Below, piece by piece: positions 12,120-23,238 of a stretch of 64,000 nt of DNA (position 1 is the first letter of the stretch; every line of letters begins with the position of its first letter). Source of the DNA: Rhabditoides inermis (lineage: Eukaryota; Nematoda; Chromadorea; Rhabditida; Rhabditidae); contig CAWZYM010000328.1 in the NCBI GenBank assembly GCA_963966185.1, forward strand, positions 388,501-452,500, in the 5' to 3' direction. Both the position numbers and the translations under genes were made by a program. Below the pieces are notes generated by a model. That model had not been told where the DNA came from. It saw nothing but the letters and a program-made list of their open reading frames with translations, and did not search any database.

Positions 12120-14260
12120 CGTAGCTGTTCGTAACTGACGTTGCAACTCGTAGATGCTCGTGGATTGTGGTTTTCGTGGCTGATATATGTTCGTGGCGAC
12201 TCGTAGCTGTTTGTGGCTGAAGTTGAAACTCGTAGATGTTCGTGGATTGTGGCTCTCGCGGCTGACAGCTGTTCGTGGCGGCTCGTAGCTGTTCGTGGCT
12301 GACGTTGCAACTCGTAGATGCTCGTGGATTGTGGCTCTCGCGGCTGACTTCTTCGTGGCGACTCGTAGCTGTTCGTGGCTGACGTTGCAACTCGTAGATG
12401 TTCGTGGATTGTGGTTTTCGCAGCTGTTCGTGGCGGCTCGTAGCTGTTTGTGGCAGACGTAGCAACTCGTAGATGTTCGTGGATTGTGGCTTTCGCAGCT
12501 GACAGTTGTTCGTGGCGGCTCGTAGCTGTTCGTGGCTGACGTTGCAACTCGTAAATGCTCGTGGATTGTGGCTCTCGCGGCTGACTTCTTCGTGGCGGCT
12601 CGTAGCTGTTCGTGGCTGACGTTACAACTCGTAGATGTTCGTGTATTGTGGTTTTCGTGGCTGATAGATGTTCGTGGCGTCTCGTAGCTGTTCCTGGCTC
12701 ACGTTGCAACTCGTAGATGTTCGTGGATTGTGGCTCTCGCGGCTGACAGTTGTTCGTGGCGGCTCGTAGCTGTTTGTGGCTGAAAATACAACTCGTAGAT
12801 GTTCGTGGGATGTGGTTTTCGCAGCTGATAGATGTTTGTGGCAGCTCGTAGCTGTTCGTGGCTGACGTTGCAACTCGTAGATGTTCGTGGATTGTTGTAT
12901 TCGCAGCTAATAGATGTTCGTGGCGGCTCGTAGTTGTTCGTAGCTGACGTTGCAACTCGTAGATGCTCGTGGATTGTGGTTTTCGTGGCTGATATATGTT
13001 CGTGGCGACTCGTAGCTGTTTGTGGCTGAAGTTGCAACTCGTAGATGTTCGTGGGTTGTGGTTTTCGTTGCTGATAGTGGTTCGTGGCGACTCGTAGCTG
13101 TTCGTGGCTGACGTTGCAACTCGTAGATGTTCGTGGATTGTGGTTTTCGCAGCTGTTCGTGGCGGCTCGTAGCTGTTCGTGGCTGACGTTGCAACTCGTA
13201 GATGCTCGTGGACTGTGGCTCTCGCGGCTGACTTCTTCGTGGCGGCTCGTAGCTGTTCGTGGCTGACGTTACAACTCGTAGATGTTCGTGGATTGTGGTT
13301 TTTGCGGCTGATAGATGTTCGTGGCGGCTCGTAGCTGTTTGTGGCTGAAGTTGAAACTCGTAGATGTTCGTGGATTGTGACTCTCGCGGCTGACAGTTGT
13401 TCGTGGCGGCTCGTAGCTGTTCGTGACTCACGTTGCAACTCGTAGATGTTCGTGGATTGTGGCTCTCGCGGCTGACAGTTGTTCGTGGCGGCTCGTAGCT
13501 GTTTGTGGCTAGAGTTGAAACTCGTAGATGTTCGTGGATTGTGACTCTCGTGGCTGACAGTTGTTTGTGGCGACTCGTAGCTGTTCGTGGCTGACGTTGC
13601 AACTTGTAGATGCTCGTGGATTGTGGCTCTCGCGGCTGACTTTTTCGTGGCGGCTCGTAGCTGTTCGTGGCTGACGTTGCAACTCGTAGATGTTCGTGGG
13701 TTGTGGTTTTCGTTGTTGATAGTGGTTCGTGGCGACTCGTAGCTGTTCGTGGCTGACGTTGCAACTCGTAGATGTTCGTGGATTGTGGTTTTCGTTGCTG
13801 ATAGTGGTTCGTGGCGACTCGTAGCTGTTCGTGGCTGACGTTGCAACTCGTAGATGTTCGTGGATTGTGGTTTTCGCAGCTGTTCGTGGCGGCTCGTAGC
13901 TGTTTGTGGCTGAAGTTGCAACTCGTAGATGTTCGTGGGTTGTGGTTTTCGCGGAAGATAGATGTTCGTGGCGGCTCGTAGCTGTTTGTGGCTGAAGTTG
14001 CAACTCGTAGATGTTCGTGGGTTGTGGTTTTCGTTGCTGATAGTGGTTCGTGGCGACTCGTAGCTGTTCGTGGCTGACGTTGCAACTCGTAGATGTTCGT
14101 GGATTGTGGTTTTCGTTGCTGATAGTGGTTCGTGGCGACTCGTAGCTGTTCGTGGCTGACGTTGCAACTCGTAGATGTTCGTGGATTGTGGTTTTCGCAG
14201 CTGTTCGTGGCGGCTCGTAGCTGTTTGTGGCTGAAGTTGCAACTCGTAGCTGTTCGTGGG
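12120..14260 (+). repeat. Block repeated 6,667 bp downstream
   Basis: This stretch recurs at about 18,787-20,927 with the same order of marks: TTCGTAACTGACG, TTTGTGGCAGACGTAGC, GTAAATGCTCG, GTTGTATTCGC, GCTAGAGTTGAAAC and GCGGAAGATAG. Part of it (about 12,907-14,085) recurs a third time at 28,175-29,353. One difference: GGCTGAAAATACAAC (12,781-12,791) against GGCTGAAGTTACAAC in the later copy. Confidence 0.8.
12449..12785 (+). repeat. Short type-A island
   Basis: GGCAGACGTAGC, GTAAATGCTCG, TTCTTCGTGG, GTGTATTGTGG and CTGTTCCTGGCTCACG follow one another as in the A domain, at an offset of 3,439 bp from the 15.6-kb island. Unlike A, the GGCAGACG monomer here is not truncated: its first half is a type-B 75-bp monomer. 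So the left join lies inside that monomer. Confidence 0.8.
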
Positions 14261-14358
14261 TTGTGGTTTTCGTTGCTGATAGTGGTTCGTGGCGACTCGT
14301 AGCTGTTCGTGGCTGACGTTGCAACTCGTAGATGTTCGTGGATTGTGGTTTTCGCAGC

Positions 14359-14537
14359 TGTTCGTGGCGGCTCGTTGCTGTTTGTGGCTGAAGTTGCAAC
14401 TCGTAGATGTTCGTGGGTTGTGGTTTACGTTGCTGATAGTGGTTCGTGGCGGCTCGTAGCTGTCCGTGGCTGACGTTACAACTCGTAGATGTTCGTGGAT
14501 TGTGGTTTTCGCGGCTGACAGTTGTTCGTGGCGGCTC
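14359..14537 (+). repeat. Left arm of a 179-bp inverted repeat
   Basis: This arm pairs without gaps with 15,021-15,199. Both carry the same rare variants (CTCGTTGCTG, GGTTTACGTTGCTG, GCTGTCCGTGG), so the inverted block holds a duplicate of the sequence just upstream of it. I see one mismatch: GCTGAAG in this arm against GCTAAAG in the other. The arms are separated by 483 bp. Confidence 0.9.
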
Positions 14538-15238
14538 CACGAACCACTATCAGCAACGAAAACCACAACCCACGAACATCTACGAGTTGCAACTTCAGCC
14601 ACAAACAGCTACGAGTCGCCACGAACATATATCAGCCACGAAAACCACAATCCACGAGCATCTACGAGTTGCAACGTCAGCTACGAACAACTACGAGCCG
14701 CCACGAACATCTATTAGCTGCGAATACCACAATCCACGAACATCTACGAGTTGCAACGTCAGCCACGAACAGCTACGAGCCGCCACGAACATCTATCAGC
14801 TGCGAAAACCACATCCCACGAACATATACGAGTTGTAACGTCAGCCACGAACAGCTACGACCCGCCACGAAGAAGTCAGCCGCGAGAGCCACAATCCACG
14901 AGCATCTACGAGTTGCAACGTCAGCCACGAACAGCTACGAGCCGCCACGAACAACTGTCAGTTGCGAAAGCCACAATCCACCAACATCTACGAGTTGCAA
15001 CGTCAGCCACGAACAGCTACGAGCCGCCACGAACAACTGTCAGCCGCGAAAACCACAATCCACGAACATCTACGAGTTGTAACGTCAGCCACGGACAGCT
15101 ACGAGCCGCCACGAACCACTATCAGCAACGTAAACCACAACCCACGAACATCTACGAGTTGCAACTTTAGCCACAAACAGCAACGAGCCGCCACGAACAA
15201 CTGTCAGCCGCGAGAGCCACAATCCACGAGCATTTACG
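14537..15238 (-). repeat. Inverted satellite segment (702 bp)
   Basis: Orientation flips between GGCGGCT ending at 14,536 and CCACGAACCACTATCAGC starting at 14,537. It flips back between CATTTACG ending at 15,238 and GTGGCGACTCG starting at 15,239. All sequence between is the reverse complement of type-B monomers and keeps the normal B order when read on the minus strand. Turning it back gives TTCGTGG meeting GTGGCGACTCG on one side (a 4-bp GTGG overlap). On the other side it gives GGCT meeting CGTAAATG, a join between the two CTCGTA boxes of a monomer. It therefore looks like an in-place inversion, not an insertion of foreign DNA. It is the only reversed block in the window. Confidence 0.95.
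15021..15199 (-). repeat. Right arm of a 179-bp inverted repeat
   Basis: Reverse complement of 14,359-14,537, lying within the inverted segment. Pairing stops at 15,020, where the expected G is C. A single strand could fold into a long stem with a 483-bp loop; whether it does so is not known. Confidence 0.9.
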
Positions 15239-15519
15239 GTGGCGACTCGTAGCTGTTCGTGGCTGACGTTGCAACTCGTAGATGTTCGTGGATTGTGGTT
15301 TTCGCAGCTGTTCGTGGCGGCTCGTAGCTGTTCGTGGCTGACGTTGCAACTCGTAGATGCTCGTGGACTGTGGCTCTCGCGGCTGACTTCTTCGTGGCGG
15401 CTCGTAGCTGTTCGTGGCTGAAGTTGCAACTCGTAGATGTTCGTGGGTTGTGGTTTTCGTTGCTGATAGTGGTTCGTGGCGACTCGTAGCTGTTTGTGGC
15501 TGAAGTTGAAACTCGTAGA

Positions 15520-15601
15520 TGTCCGTGGATTGTGGCTTTCGCGGCTGACAGCTGTTCGTGCCGGCTCGTATCTGTTCGTGGCTGACAATGCAACTCGTAG
15601 A
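15520..15601 (+). repeat. Divergent monomer (GCCGGCTCGTATCTG type) 1
   Basis: Carries TGTCCGTGG, CAGCTGTTCGTGCCGG, CTCGTATCTG and GACAATGCAAC together. Six more copies of this combination occur in B and none in A. Here the next monomer starts normally (GATGTTCG); in the other copies it starts GATCGTCG. Confidence 0.9.
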
Positions 15602-16224
15602 TGTTCGTGGATTGTGGCTCTCGCGGCTGACAGTTGTTCGTGGCGGCTCGTAGCTGTTCGTGGCTGAAGTTGCAACTCGTAGATGTTCGTGGATTGTGGT
15701 TCTCGCGGCTGATAGATGTTCGTGGCGGCTCGTGGCTGTTTGTAACTGAAGTTGAAACTCGTAGCTGTTCGTGGATTGTGGCTCTCGCGGCTGACAGTTG
15801 TTCGTGGTGGCTCGTAGCTGTTTGTAACTGAAGTTGAAACTCGTAGCTGTTCGTGGATTGTGGCTCTCGCGGCTGACAGTAGCTGTTCGTGGCAGACGTA
15901 GCAACTCGTAGATGTTCGTGGATTGTGGCTTTCGCAGCTGACAGTTGTTCGTGGCGGCTCGTAGCTGTTCGTGGCTGACGTTGCAACTCGTAAATGCTCG
16001 TGGATTGTGGCTCTCGCGGCTGACTTCTTCGTGGCGGCTCGTAGCTGTTCGTGGCTGACGTTACAACTCGTAGATGTTCGTGTATTGTGGTTTTCGTGGC
16101 TGATAGATGTTCGTGGCGGCTCGTAGCTGTTCCTGGCTCACGTTGCAACTCGTAGATGTTCGTGGATTGTGGCTCTCGCGGCTGACAGTTGTTCGTGGCG
16201 GCTCGTAGCTGTTTGTGGCTGAAG
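15592..16224 (+). repeat. Type-A island inside the B domain
   Basis: This 633-bp block matches 8,596-9,228 of the left A domain at a constant 6,996-bp offset, including the doubled GTTTGTAACTGAAG monomers, the 65-bp monomer, GTAAATGCTCG and CTGTTCCTGGCTCACG. It lies just downstream of the inverted segment. On its left is the divergent GCCGGCTCGTATCTG monomer, on its right a monomer with GAAGTTACAAC. Confidence 0.85.
15848..15912 (+). repeat. 65-bp truncated monomer 6
   Basis: The only full truncated form inside the B domain; it marks the type-A island at 15.6-16.2 kb. Confidence 0.9.
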
Positions 16225-18172
16225 TTACAACTCGTAGATGTTCGTGGGATGTGGTTTTCGCAGCTGATAGATGTTCGTGGCGGCTCGTAGCTGTTCGTGG
16301 CTGACGTTGCAACTCGTAGATGTTCGTGGATTGTTGTATTCGCAGCTAATAGATGTTCGTGGCGGCTCGTAGTTGTTCGTAGCTGACGTTGCAACTCGTA
16401 GATGCTCGTGGATTGTGGTTTTCGTGGCTGATATATGTTCGTGGCGACTCGTAGCTGTTTGTGGCTGAAGTTGCAACTCGTAGATGTTCGTGGGTTGTGG
16501 TTTTCGTTGCTGATAGTGGTTCGTGGCGACTCGTAGCTGTTCGTGGCTGACGTTGCAACTCGTAGATGTTCGTGGATTGTGGTTTTCGCAGCTGTTCGTG
16601 GCGGCTCGTAGCTGTTCGTGGCTGACGTTGCAACTCGTAGATGCTCGTGGACTGTGGCTCTCACGGCTGACTTCTTCGTGGCGGCTCGTAGCTGTTCGTG
16701 GCTGACGTTACAACTCGTAGATGTTCGTGGATTGTGGTTTTTGCGGCTGATAGATGTTCGTGGCGGCTCGTAGCTGTTTGTGGCTGAAGTTGAAACTCGT
16801 AGATGTTCGTGGATTGTGACTCTCGCGGCTGACAGTTGTTCGTGGCGGCTCGTAGCTGTTCGTGACTCACGTTGCAACTCGTAGATGTTCGTGGATTGTG
16901 GCTCTCGCGGCTGACAGTGGTTCGTGGCGACTCGTAGCTGTTCGTGGCTGACGTTGCAACTCGTAGATGTTCGTGGATTGTGGTTTTCGTTGCTGATAGT
17001 GGTTCGTGGCGACTCGTAGCTGTTCGTGGCTGACGTTGCAACTCGTAGATGTTCGTGGATTGTGGTTTTCGCAGCTGTTCGTGGCGGCTCGTAGCTGTTT
17101 GTGGCTGAAGTTGCAACTCGTAGCTGTTCGTGGGTTGTGGTTTTCGTTGCTGATAGTGGTTTGTGGCGACTCGTAGCTGTTCGTGGCTGACGTTGCAACT
17201 CGTAGATGTTCGTGGATTGTGGTTTTCGCAGCTGTTCGTGGCGGTTCGTTGCTGTTTGTGGCTGAAGTTGCAACTCGTAGATGTTCGTGGGTTGTGGTTT
17301 ACGTTGCTGATAGTGGTTCGTGGCGGCTCGTAGCTGTCCGTGGCTGACGTTACAACTCGTAGATGTTCGTGGATTGTGGTTTTCGCGGCTGACAGTTGTT
17401 CGTGGCGGCTCGTAGCTGTTCGTGGCTGACGTTGCAACTCGTAGATGTTCGTGGATTGTGGCTTTCGCAACTGACAGTTGTTCGTGGCGGCTCGTAGCTG
17501 TTCGTGGCTGACGTTGCAACTCGTAGATGCTCGTGGATTGTGGCTCTCGCGGCTGACTTCTTCGTGGCGGGTCGTAGCTGTTCGTGGCTGACGTTACAAC
17601 TCGTAGATGTTCGTGGGATGTGGTTTTCGCAGCTGATAGATGTTCGTGGCGGCTCGTAGCTGTTCGTGGCTGACGTTGCAACTTGTAGATGTTCGTGGAT
17701 TGTGGTATTCGCAGCTAATAGATGTTCGTGGCGGCTCGTAGTTGTTCGTAGCTGACGTTGCAACTCGCAGATGCTCGTGGATTGTGGTTTTCGTGGCTGA
17801 TATATGTTCGTGGCGACTCGTAGCTGTTTGTGGCTGAAGTTGCAACTCGTAGATGTTCGTGGGTTGTGGTTTTCGTTGCTGATAGTGGTTCGTGGCGACT
17901 CGTAGCTGTTCGTGGCTGACGTTGCAACTCGTAGATATTCGTGGATTGTGGTTTTCGCAGCTGTTCGTGGCGGCTCGTAGCTGTTCGTGGCTGACGTTGC
18001 AACTCGTAGATGCTCGTGGACTGTGGCTCTCGCGGCTGACTTCTTCGTGGCGGCTCGTAGCTGTTCGTGGCTGAAGTTGCAACTCGTAGATGTTCGTGGG
18101 TTGTGGTTTTCGTTGCTGATAGTGGTTCGTGGCGACTCGTAGCTGTTTGTGGCTGAAGTTGAAACTCGTAGA

Positions 18173-18254
18173 TGTCCGTGGATTGTGGCTTTCGCGGCTG
18201 ACAGCTGTTCGTGCCGGCTCGTATCTGTTCGTGGCTGACAATGCAACTCGTAGA
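18173..18254 (+). repeat. Divergent monomer 2
   Basis: Same changes, followed by GATCGTCGTGGATTGTAG. Confidence 0.9.
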
Positions 18255-19115
18255 TCGTCGTGGATTGTAGTATTCGCAGCTAATAGCTGTTCGTGGCGGC
18301 TCGTAGCTGTTCGTGGCTGACGTTGCAACTCGTAGATGTTTGTGGATTGTGGTTTTCGCAGCTGTTCGTGGCGGCTCGTAGCTGTTCGTGGCTGACGTTG
18401 CAACTCGTAGATGCTCGTGGACTGTGGCTCTCGCGGCTGACAGTTGTTCGTGGCGGCTCGTAGCTGTTCGTGGCTGACGTTACAACTAGATGATGTTCGT
18501 GGATTGTGGTTTTCGTGGCTGATAGATGTTCGTGGCGGCTCGTAGCTGTTCGTGGCTGACGTTACAACTCGTAGATGTTCGTGGATTGTGGTATTCGCAG
18601 CTGATAGATGTTCGTGGCGGCTCGTAGCTGTTCGTGGCTGACGTTGCAACTCGTAGATGTTCGTGGATTGTGGTTTTCGCAGCTGATAGATGTTCGTGGC
18701 GGCTCGTAGCTGTTTGTGGCTGACGTTGCAACTCGTAGATGTTTGTGGATTGTGGCTCTCGCGGCTGACAGTTGTACGTGGCGGCTCGTAGCTGTTCGTA
18801 ACTGACGTTGCAACTCGTAGATGCTCGTGGATTGTGGTTTTCGTGGCTGATATATGTTCGTGGCGACTCGTAGCTGTTTGTGGCTGAAGTTGAAACTCGT
18901 AGATGTTCGTGGATTGTGGCTCTCGCGGCTGACAGCTGTTCGTGGCGGCTCGTAGCTGTTCGTGGCTGACGTTGCAACTCGTAGATGCTCGTGGATTGTG
19001 GCTCTCGCGGCTGACTTCTTCGTGGCGACTCGTAGCTGTTCGTGGCTGACGTTGCAACTCGTAGATGTTCGTGGATTGTGGTTTTCGCAGCTGTTCGTGG
19101 CGGCTCGTAGCTGTT

Positions 19116-19452
19116 TGTGGCAGACGTAGCAACTCGTAGATGTTCGTGGATTGTGGCTTTCGCAGCTGACAGTTGTTCGTGGCGGCTCGTAGCTGTTCGT
19201 GGCTGACGTTGCAACTCGTAAATGCTCGTGGATTGTGGCTCTCGCGGCTGACTTCTTCGTGGCGGCTCGTAGCTGTTCGTGGCTGACGTTACAACTCGTA
19301 GATGTTCGTGTAATGTGGTTTTCGTGGCTGATAGATGTTCGTGGCGGCTCGTAGCTGTTCCTGGCTCACGTTGCAACTCGTAGATGTTCGTGGATTGTGG
19401 CTCTCGCGGCTGACAGTTGTTCGTGGCGGCTCGTAGCTGTTTGTGGCTGAAG
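19116..19452 (+). repeat. Short type-A island (second copy)
   Basis: Copy of the 12.4-kb island at 6,667 bp downstream, with the same internal join at GTTTGTGGCAGACGTAGC. One change is GTGTAATGTGG near 19,312. Confidence 0.8.
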
Positions 19453-21892
19453 TTACAACTCGTAGATGTTCGTGGGATGTGGTTTTCGCAGCTGATAGAT
19501 GTTCGTGGCGGCTCGTAGCTGTTCGTGGCTGACGTTGCAACTCGTAGATGTTCGTGGATTGTTGTATTCGCAGCTAATAGATGTTCGTGGCGGCTCGTAG
19601 TTGTTCGTAGCTGACGTTGCAACTCGTAGATGCTCGTGGATTGTGGTTTTCGTGGCTGATATATGTTCGTGGCGACTCGTAGCTGTTTGTGGCTGAAGTT
19701 GCAACTCGTAGATGTTCGTGGGTTGTGGTTTTCGTTGCTGATAGTGGTTCGTGGCGACTCGTAGCTGTTCGTGGCTGACGTTGCAACTCGTAGATGTTCG
19801 TGGATTGTGGTTTTCGCAGCTGTTCGTGGCGGCTCGTAGCTGTTCGTGGCTGACGTTGCAACTCGTAGATGCTCGTGAACTGTGGCTCTCGCGGCTGACT
19901 TCTTCGTGGCGGCTCGTAGCTGTTCGTGGCTGACGTTACAACTCGTAGATGTTCGTGGATTGTGGTTTTTGCGGCTGATAGATGTTCGTGGCGGCTCGTA
20001 GCTGTTTGTGGCTGAAGTTGAAACTCGTAGATGTTCGTGGATTGTGACTCTCGCGGCTGACAGTTGTTCGTGGCGGCTCGTAGCTGTTCGTGACTCACGT
20101 TGCAACTCGTAGATGTTCGTGGATTGTGGCTCTCGCGGCTGACAGTTGTTTGTGGCGGCTCGTAGCTGTTTGTGGCTAGAGTTGAAACTCGTAGATGTTC
20201 GTGGATTGTGACTCTCGTGGCTGACAGTTGTTCGTGGCGACTCGTAGCTGTTCGTGGCTGACGTTGCAACTTGTAGATGCTCGTGGATTGTGGCTCTCGC
20301 GGCTGACTTTTTCGTGGCGGCTCGTAGCTGTTCGTGGCTGACGTTGCAACTCGTAGATGTTCGTGGGTTGTGGTTTTCGTTGTTGATAGTGGTTCGTGGC
20401 GACTCGTAGCTGTTCGTGGCTGACGTTGCAACTCGTAGATGTTCGTGGATTGTGGTTTTCGTTGCTGATAGTGGTTCGTGGCGACTCGTAGCTGTTCGTG
20501 GCTGACGTTGCAACTCGTAGATGTTCGTGGATTGTGGTTTTCGCAGCTGTTCGTGGCGGCTCGTAGCTGTTTGTGGCTGAAGTTGCAACTCGTAGATGTT
20601 CGTGGGTTGTGGTTTTCGCGGAAGATAGATGTTCGTGGCGGCTCGTAGCTGTTTGTGGCTGAAGTTGCAACTCGTAGATGTTCGTGGGTTGTGGTTTTCG
20701 TTGCTGATAGTGGTTCGTGGCGACTCGTAGCTGTTCGTGGCTGACGTTGCAACTCGTAGATGTTCGTGGATTGTGGTTTTCGTTGCTGATAGTGGTTCGC
20801 GGCGACTCGTAGCTGTTCGTGGCTGACGTTGCAACTCGTAGATGTTCGTGGATTGTGGTTTTCGCAGCTGTTCGTGGCGGCTCGTAGCTGTTTGTGGCTG
20901 AAGTTGCAACTCGTAGCTGTTCGTGGGTTGTGGTTTTCGTTGCTGATAGTGGTTCGCGGCGACTCGTAGCTGTTCGTGGCTGACGTTGCAACTCGTAGAT
21001 GTTCGTGGGTTGTGGTTTACGTTGCTGATAGTGGTTCGTGGCGGCTCGTAGCTGTCCGTGGCTGACGTTACAACTCGTAGATGTTCGTGGATTGTGGTTT
21101 TCGCGGCTGACAGTTGTTCGTGGCGGCTCGTAGCTGTTCGTGGCTGACGTTGCAACTCGTAGATGTTCGTGGATTGTGGCTTTCGCAACTGACAGTTGTT
21201 CGTGGCGGGTCGTAGCTGTTCGTGGCTGACGTTACAACTCGTAGATGTTCGTGGGATGTGGTTTTCGCAGCTGATAGATGTTCGTGGCGGCTCGTAGCTG
21301 TTCGTGGCTGACGTTGCAACTCGTAGATGTTCGTGGATTGTGGTATTCGCAGCTAATAGATGTTCGTGGCGGCTCGTAGTTGTTCGTAGCTGACGTTGCA
21401 ACTCGTAGATGCTCGTGGATTGTGGTTTTCGTGGCTGATATATGTTCGTGGCGACTCGTAGCTGTTTGTGGCTGAAGTTGCAACTCGTAGATGTTCGTGG
21501 GTTGTGGTTTTCGTTGCTGATAGTGGTTCGTGGCGACTCGTAGCTGTTCGTGGCTGACGTTGCAACTCGTAGATGTTCGTGGATTGTGGTTTTCGCAGCT
21601 GTTCGTGGCGGCTCGTAGCTGTTCGTGGCTGACGTTGCAACTCGTAGATGCTCGTGGACTGTGGCTCTCGCGGCTGACTTCTTCGTGGCGGCTCGTAGCT
21701 GTTCGTGGCTGACGTTACAACTAGTAGATGTTCGTGGATTGTGGTTTTCGTGGCTGATAGATGTTCGTGGCGGATCGTAGCTGTTTGTGGCTGAAGTTGC
21801 AACTCGTAGATGTTCGTGGGTTGTGGTTTTCGTTGCTGATAGTGGTTCGTGGCGACTCGTAGCTGTTTGTGGCTGAAGTTGAAACTCGTAGA

Positions 21893-21974
21893 TGTCCGTG
21901 GATTGTGGCTTTCGCGGCTGACAGCTGTTCGTGCCGGCTCGTATCTGTTCGTGGCTGACAATGCAACTCGTAGA
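21893..21974 (+). repeat. Divergent monomer 3
   Basis: Same changes; copy 1 of the 2,968-bp duplication. Confidence 0.9.
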
Positions 21975-23176
21975 TCGTCGTGGATTGTAGTATTCGCCGC
22001 TAATAGCTGTTCGTGACGGCTCGTAGCTGTTCGTGGCTGACGTTGCAACTCGTAGATGTTTGTGGATTGTGGTTTTCGCAGCTGTTCGTGGCGGCTCGTA
22101 GCTGTTCGTGGCTGACGTTGCAACTCGTAGATGCTCGTGGACTGTGGCTCTCGCGGCTGACAGTTGTTCGTGGCGGCTCGTAGCTGTTCGTGGCTGACGT
22201 TACAACTAGATGATGTTCGTGGATTGTGGTTTTCGTGGCTGATATATGTTCGTGGCGGCTCGTAGCTGTTCGTGGCTGACGTTACAACTCGTAGATGTTC
22301 GTGGATTGTGGTATTCGCAGCTGATAGATGTTCGTGGCGGCTCGTAGCTGTTCGTGGCTGACGTTGCAACTCGTAGATGTTCGTGGATTGTGGTTTTCGC
22401 AGCTGATAGATGTTCGTGGCGGCTCGTAGCTGTTCGTGGCTGACGTTGCAACTCGTAGATGTTTGTGGATTGTGGCTCTCGCGGCTGACAGTTGTACGTG
22501 GCGGCTCGTAGCTGACGTTGCAACTCGTAGATGCTCGTGGATTGTGGTTTTCGTGGCTGATATATGTTCGTGGCGACTCGTAGCTGTTTGTGGCTGAAGT
22601 TGAAACTCGTAGATGTTCGTGGATTGTGGCTCTCGCGGCTGACAGCTGTTCGTGGCGGCTCGTAGCTGTTCGTGGCTGACGTTGCAACTCGTAGATGCTC
22701 GTGAATTGTGGCTCTCGCGGCTGACTTCTTCGTGGCGACTCGTAGCTGTTCGTGGCTGACGTTGCAACTCGTAGATGTTCGTGGATTGTGGTTTTCGCAG
22801 CTGTTCGTGGCGGCTCGTAGCTGTTTGTGGCTGAAGTTTCAACTCGTAGATGTTCGTGGGTTGTGGTTTTCGTTGCTGATAGTGGTTCGTGGCGGCTCGT
22901 AGCTGTCCGTGGCTGACGTTACAACTCGTAGATGTTCGTGGATTGTGGTTTTCGCGGCTGACAGTTGTTCGTGGCGGCTCGTAGCTGTTCGTGGCTGACG
23001 TTGCAACTCGTAGATGTTCGTGGATTGTGGCTTTCGCAACTGACAGTTGTTCGTGGCGGCTCGTAGCTGTTTGTGGCTGACGTTGCAACTCGTAGATGCT
23101 CGTGGATTGTGGCTCTCGCGGCTGACTTCTTCGTGGCGGGTCGTAGCTGTTCGTGGCTGACGTTACAACTCGTAGA

Positions 23177-23238
23177 TGTTCGTGGGATGTGGTTTTCGCA
23201 GCTGATAGATGTTCGTGGCTGACGTTGCAACTCGTAGA
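23177..23238 (+). repeat. 62-bp monomer
   Basis: Same 20-bp loss, in copy 1 of the 2,968-bp duplication. Confidence 0.9.

Noticed and set aside
14537..15238. Transposon insertion causing the orientation change
   Set aside because: The segment is entirely satellite, with no terminal inverted repeats of its own, no target duplication beyond a 4-bp GTGG overlap, and no coding content.
14446..15252. Open frames on the + strand of 83-186 codons that look like the minus-strand ones
   Set aside because: They are the same satellite translation, moved to the + strand by the 14,537-15,238 inversion, with chimeric ends at the junctions.
15592..16224. Unique or foreign insert
   Set aside because: It is ordinary type-A satellite, matching 8,596-9,228 base for base in the parts compared.
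18486..21401. 971-codon open frame on the minus strand, and other frames of 400-950 codons there
   Set aside because: The starts I checked are TTG, GTG or CTG, not ATG. The frame runs through all three readings of the same satellite. Indels of 1, 2, 7, 10, 17 and 20 bp and duplications of 1 or 2 mod 3 length (2,026; 2,968; 3,289; 3,179) are tolerated. Composition alone explains the lack of stops.
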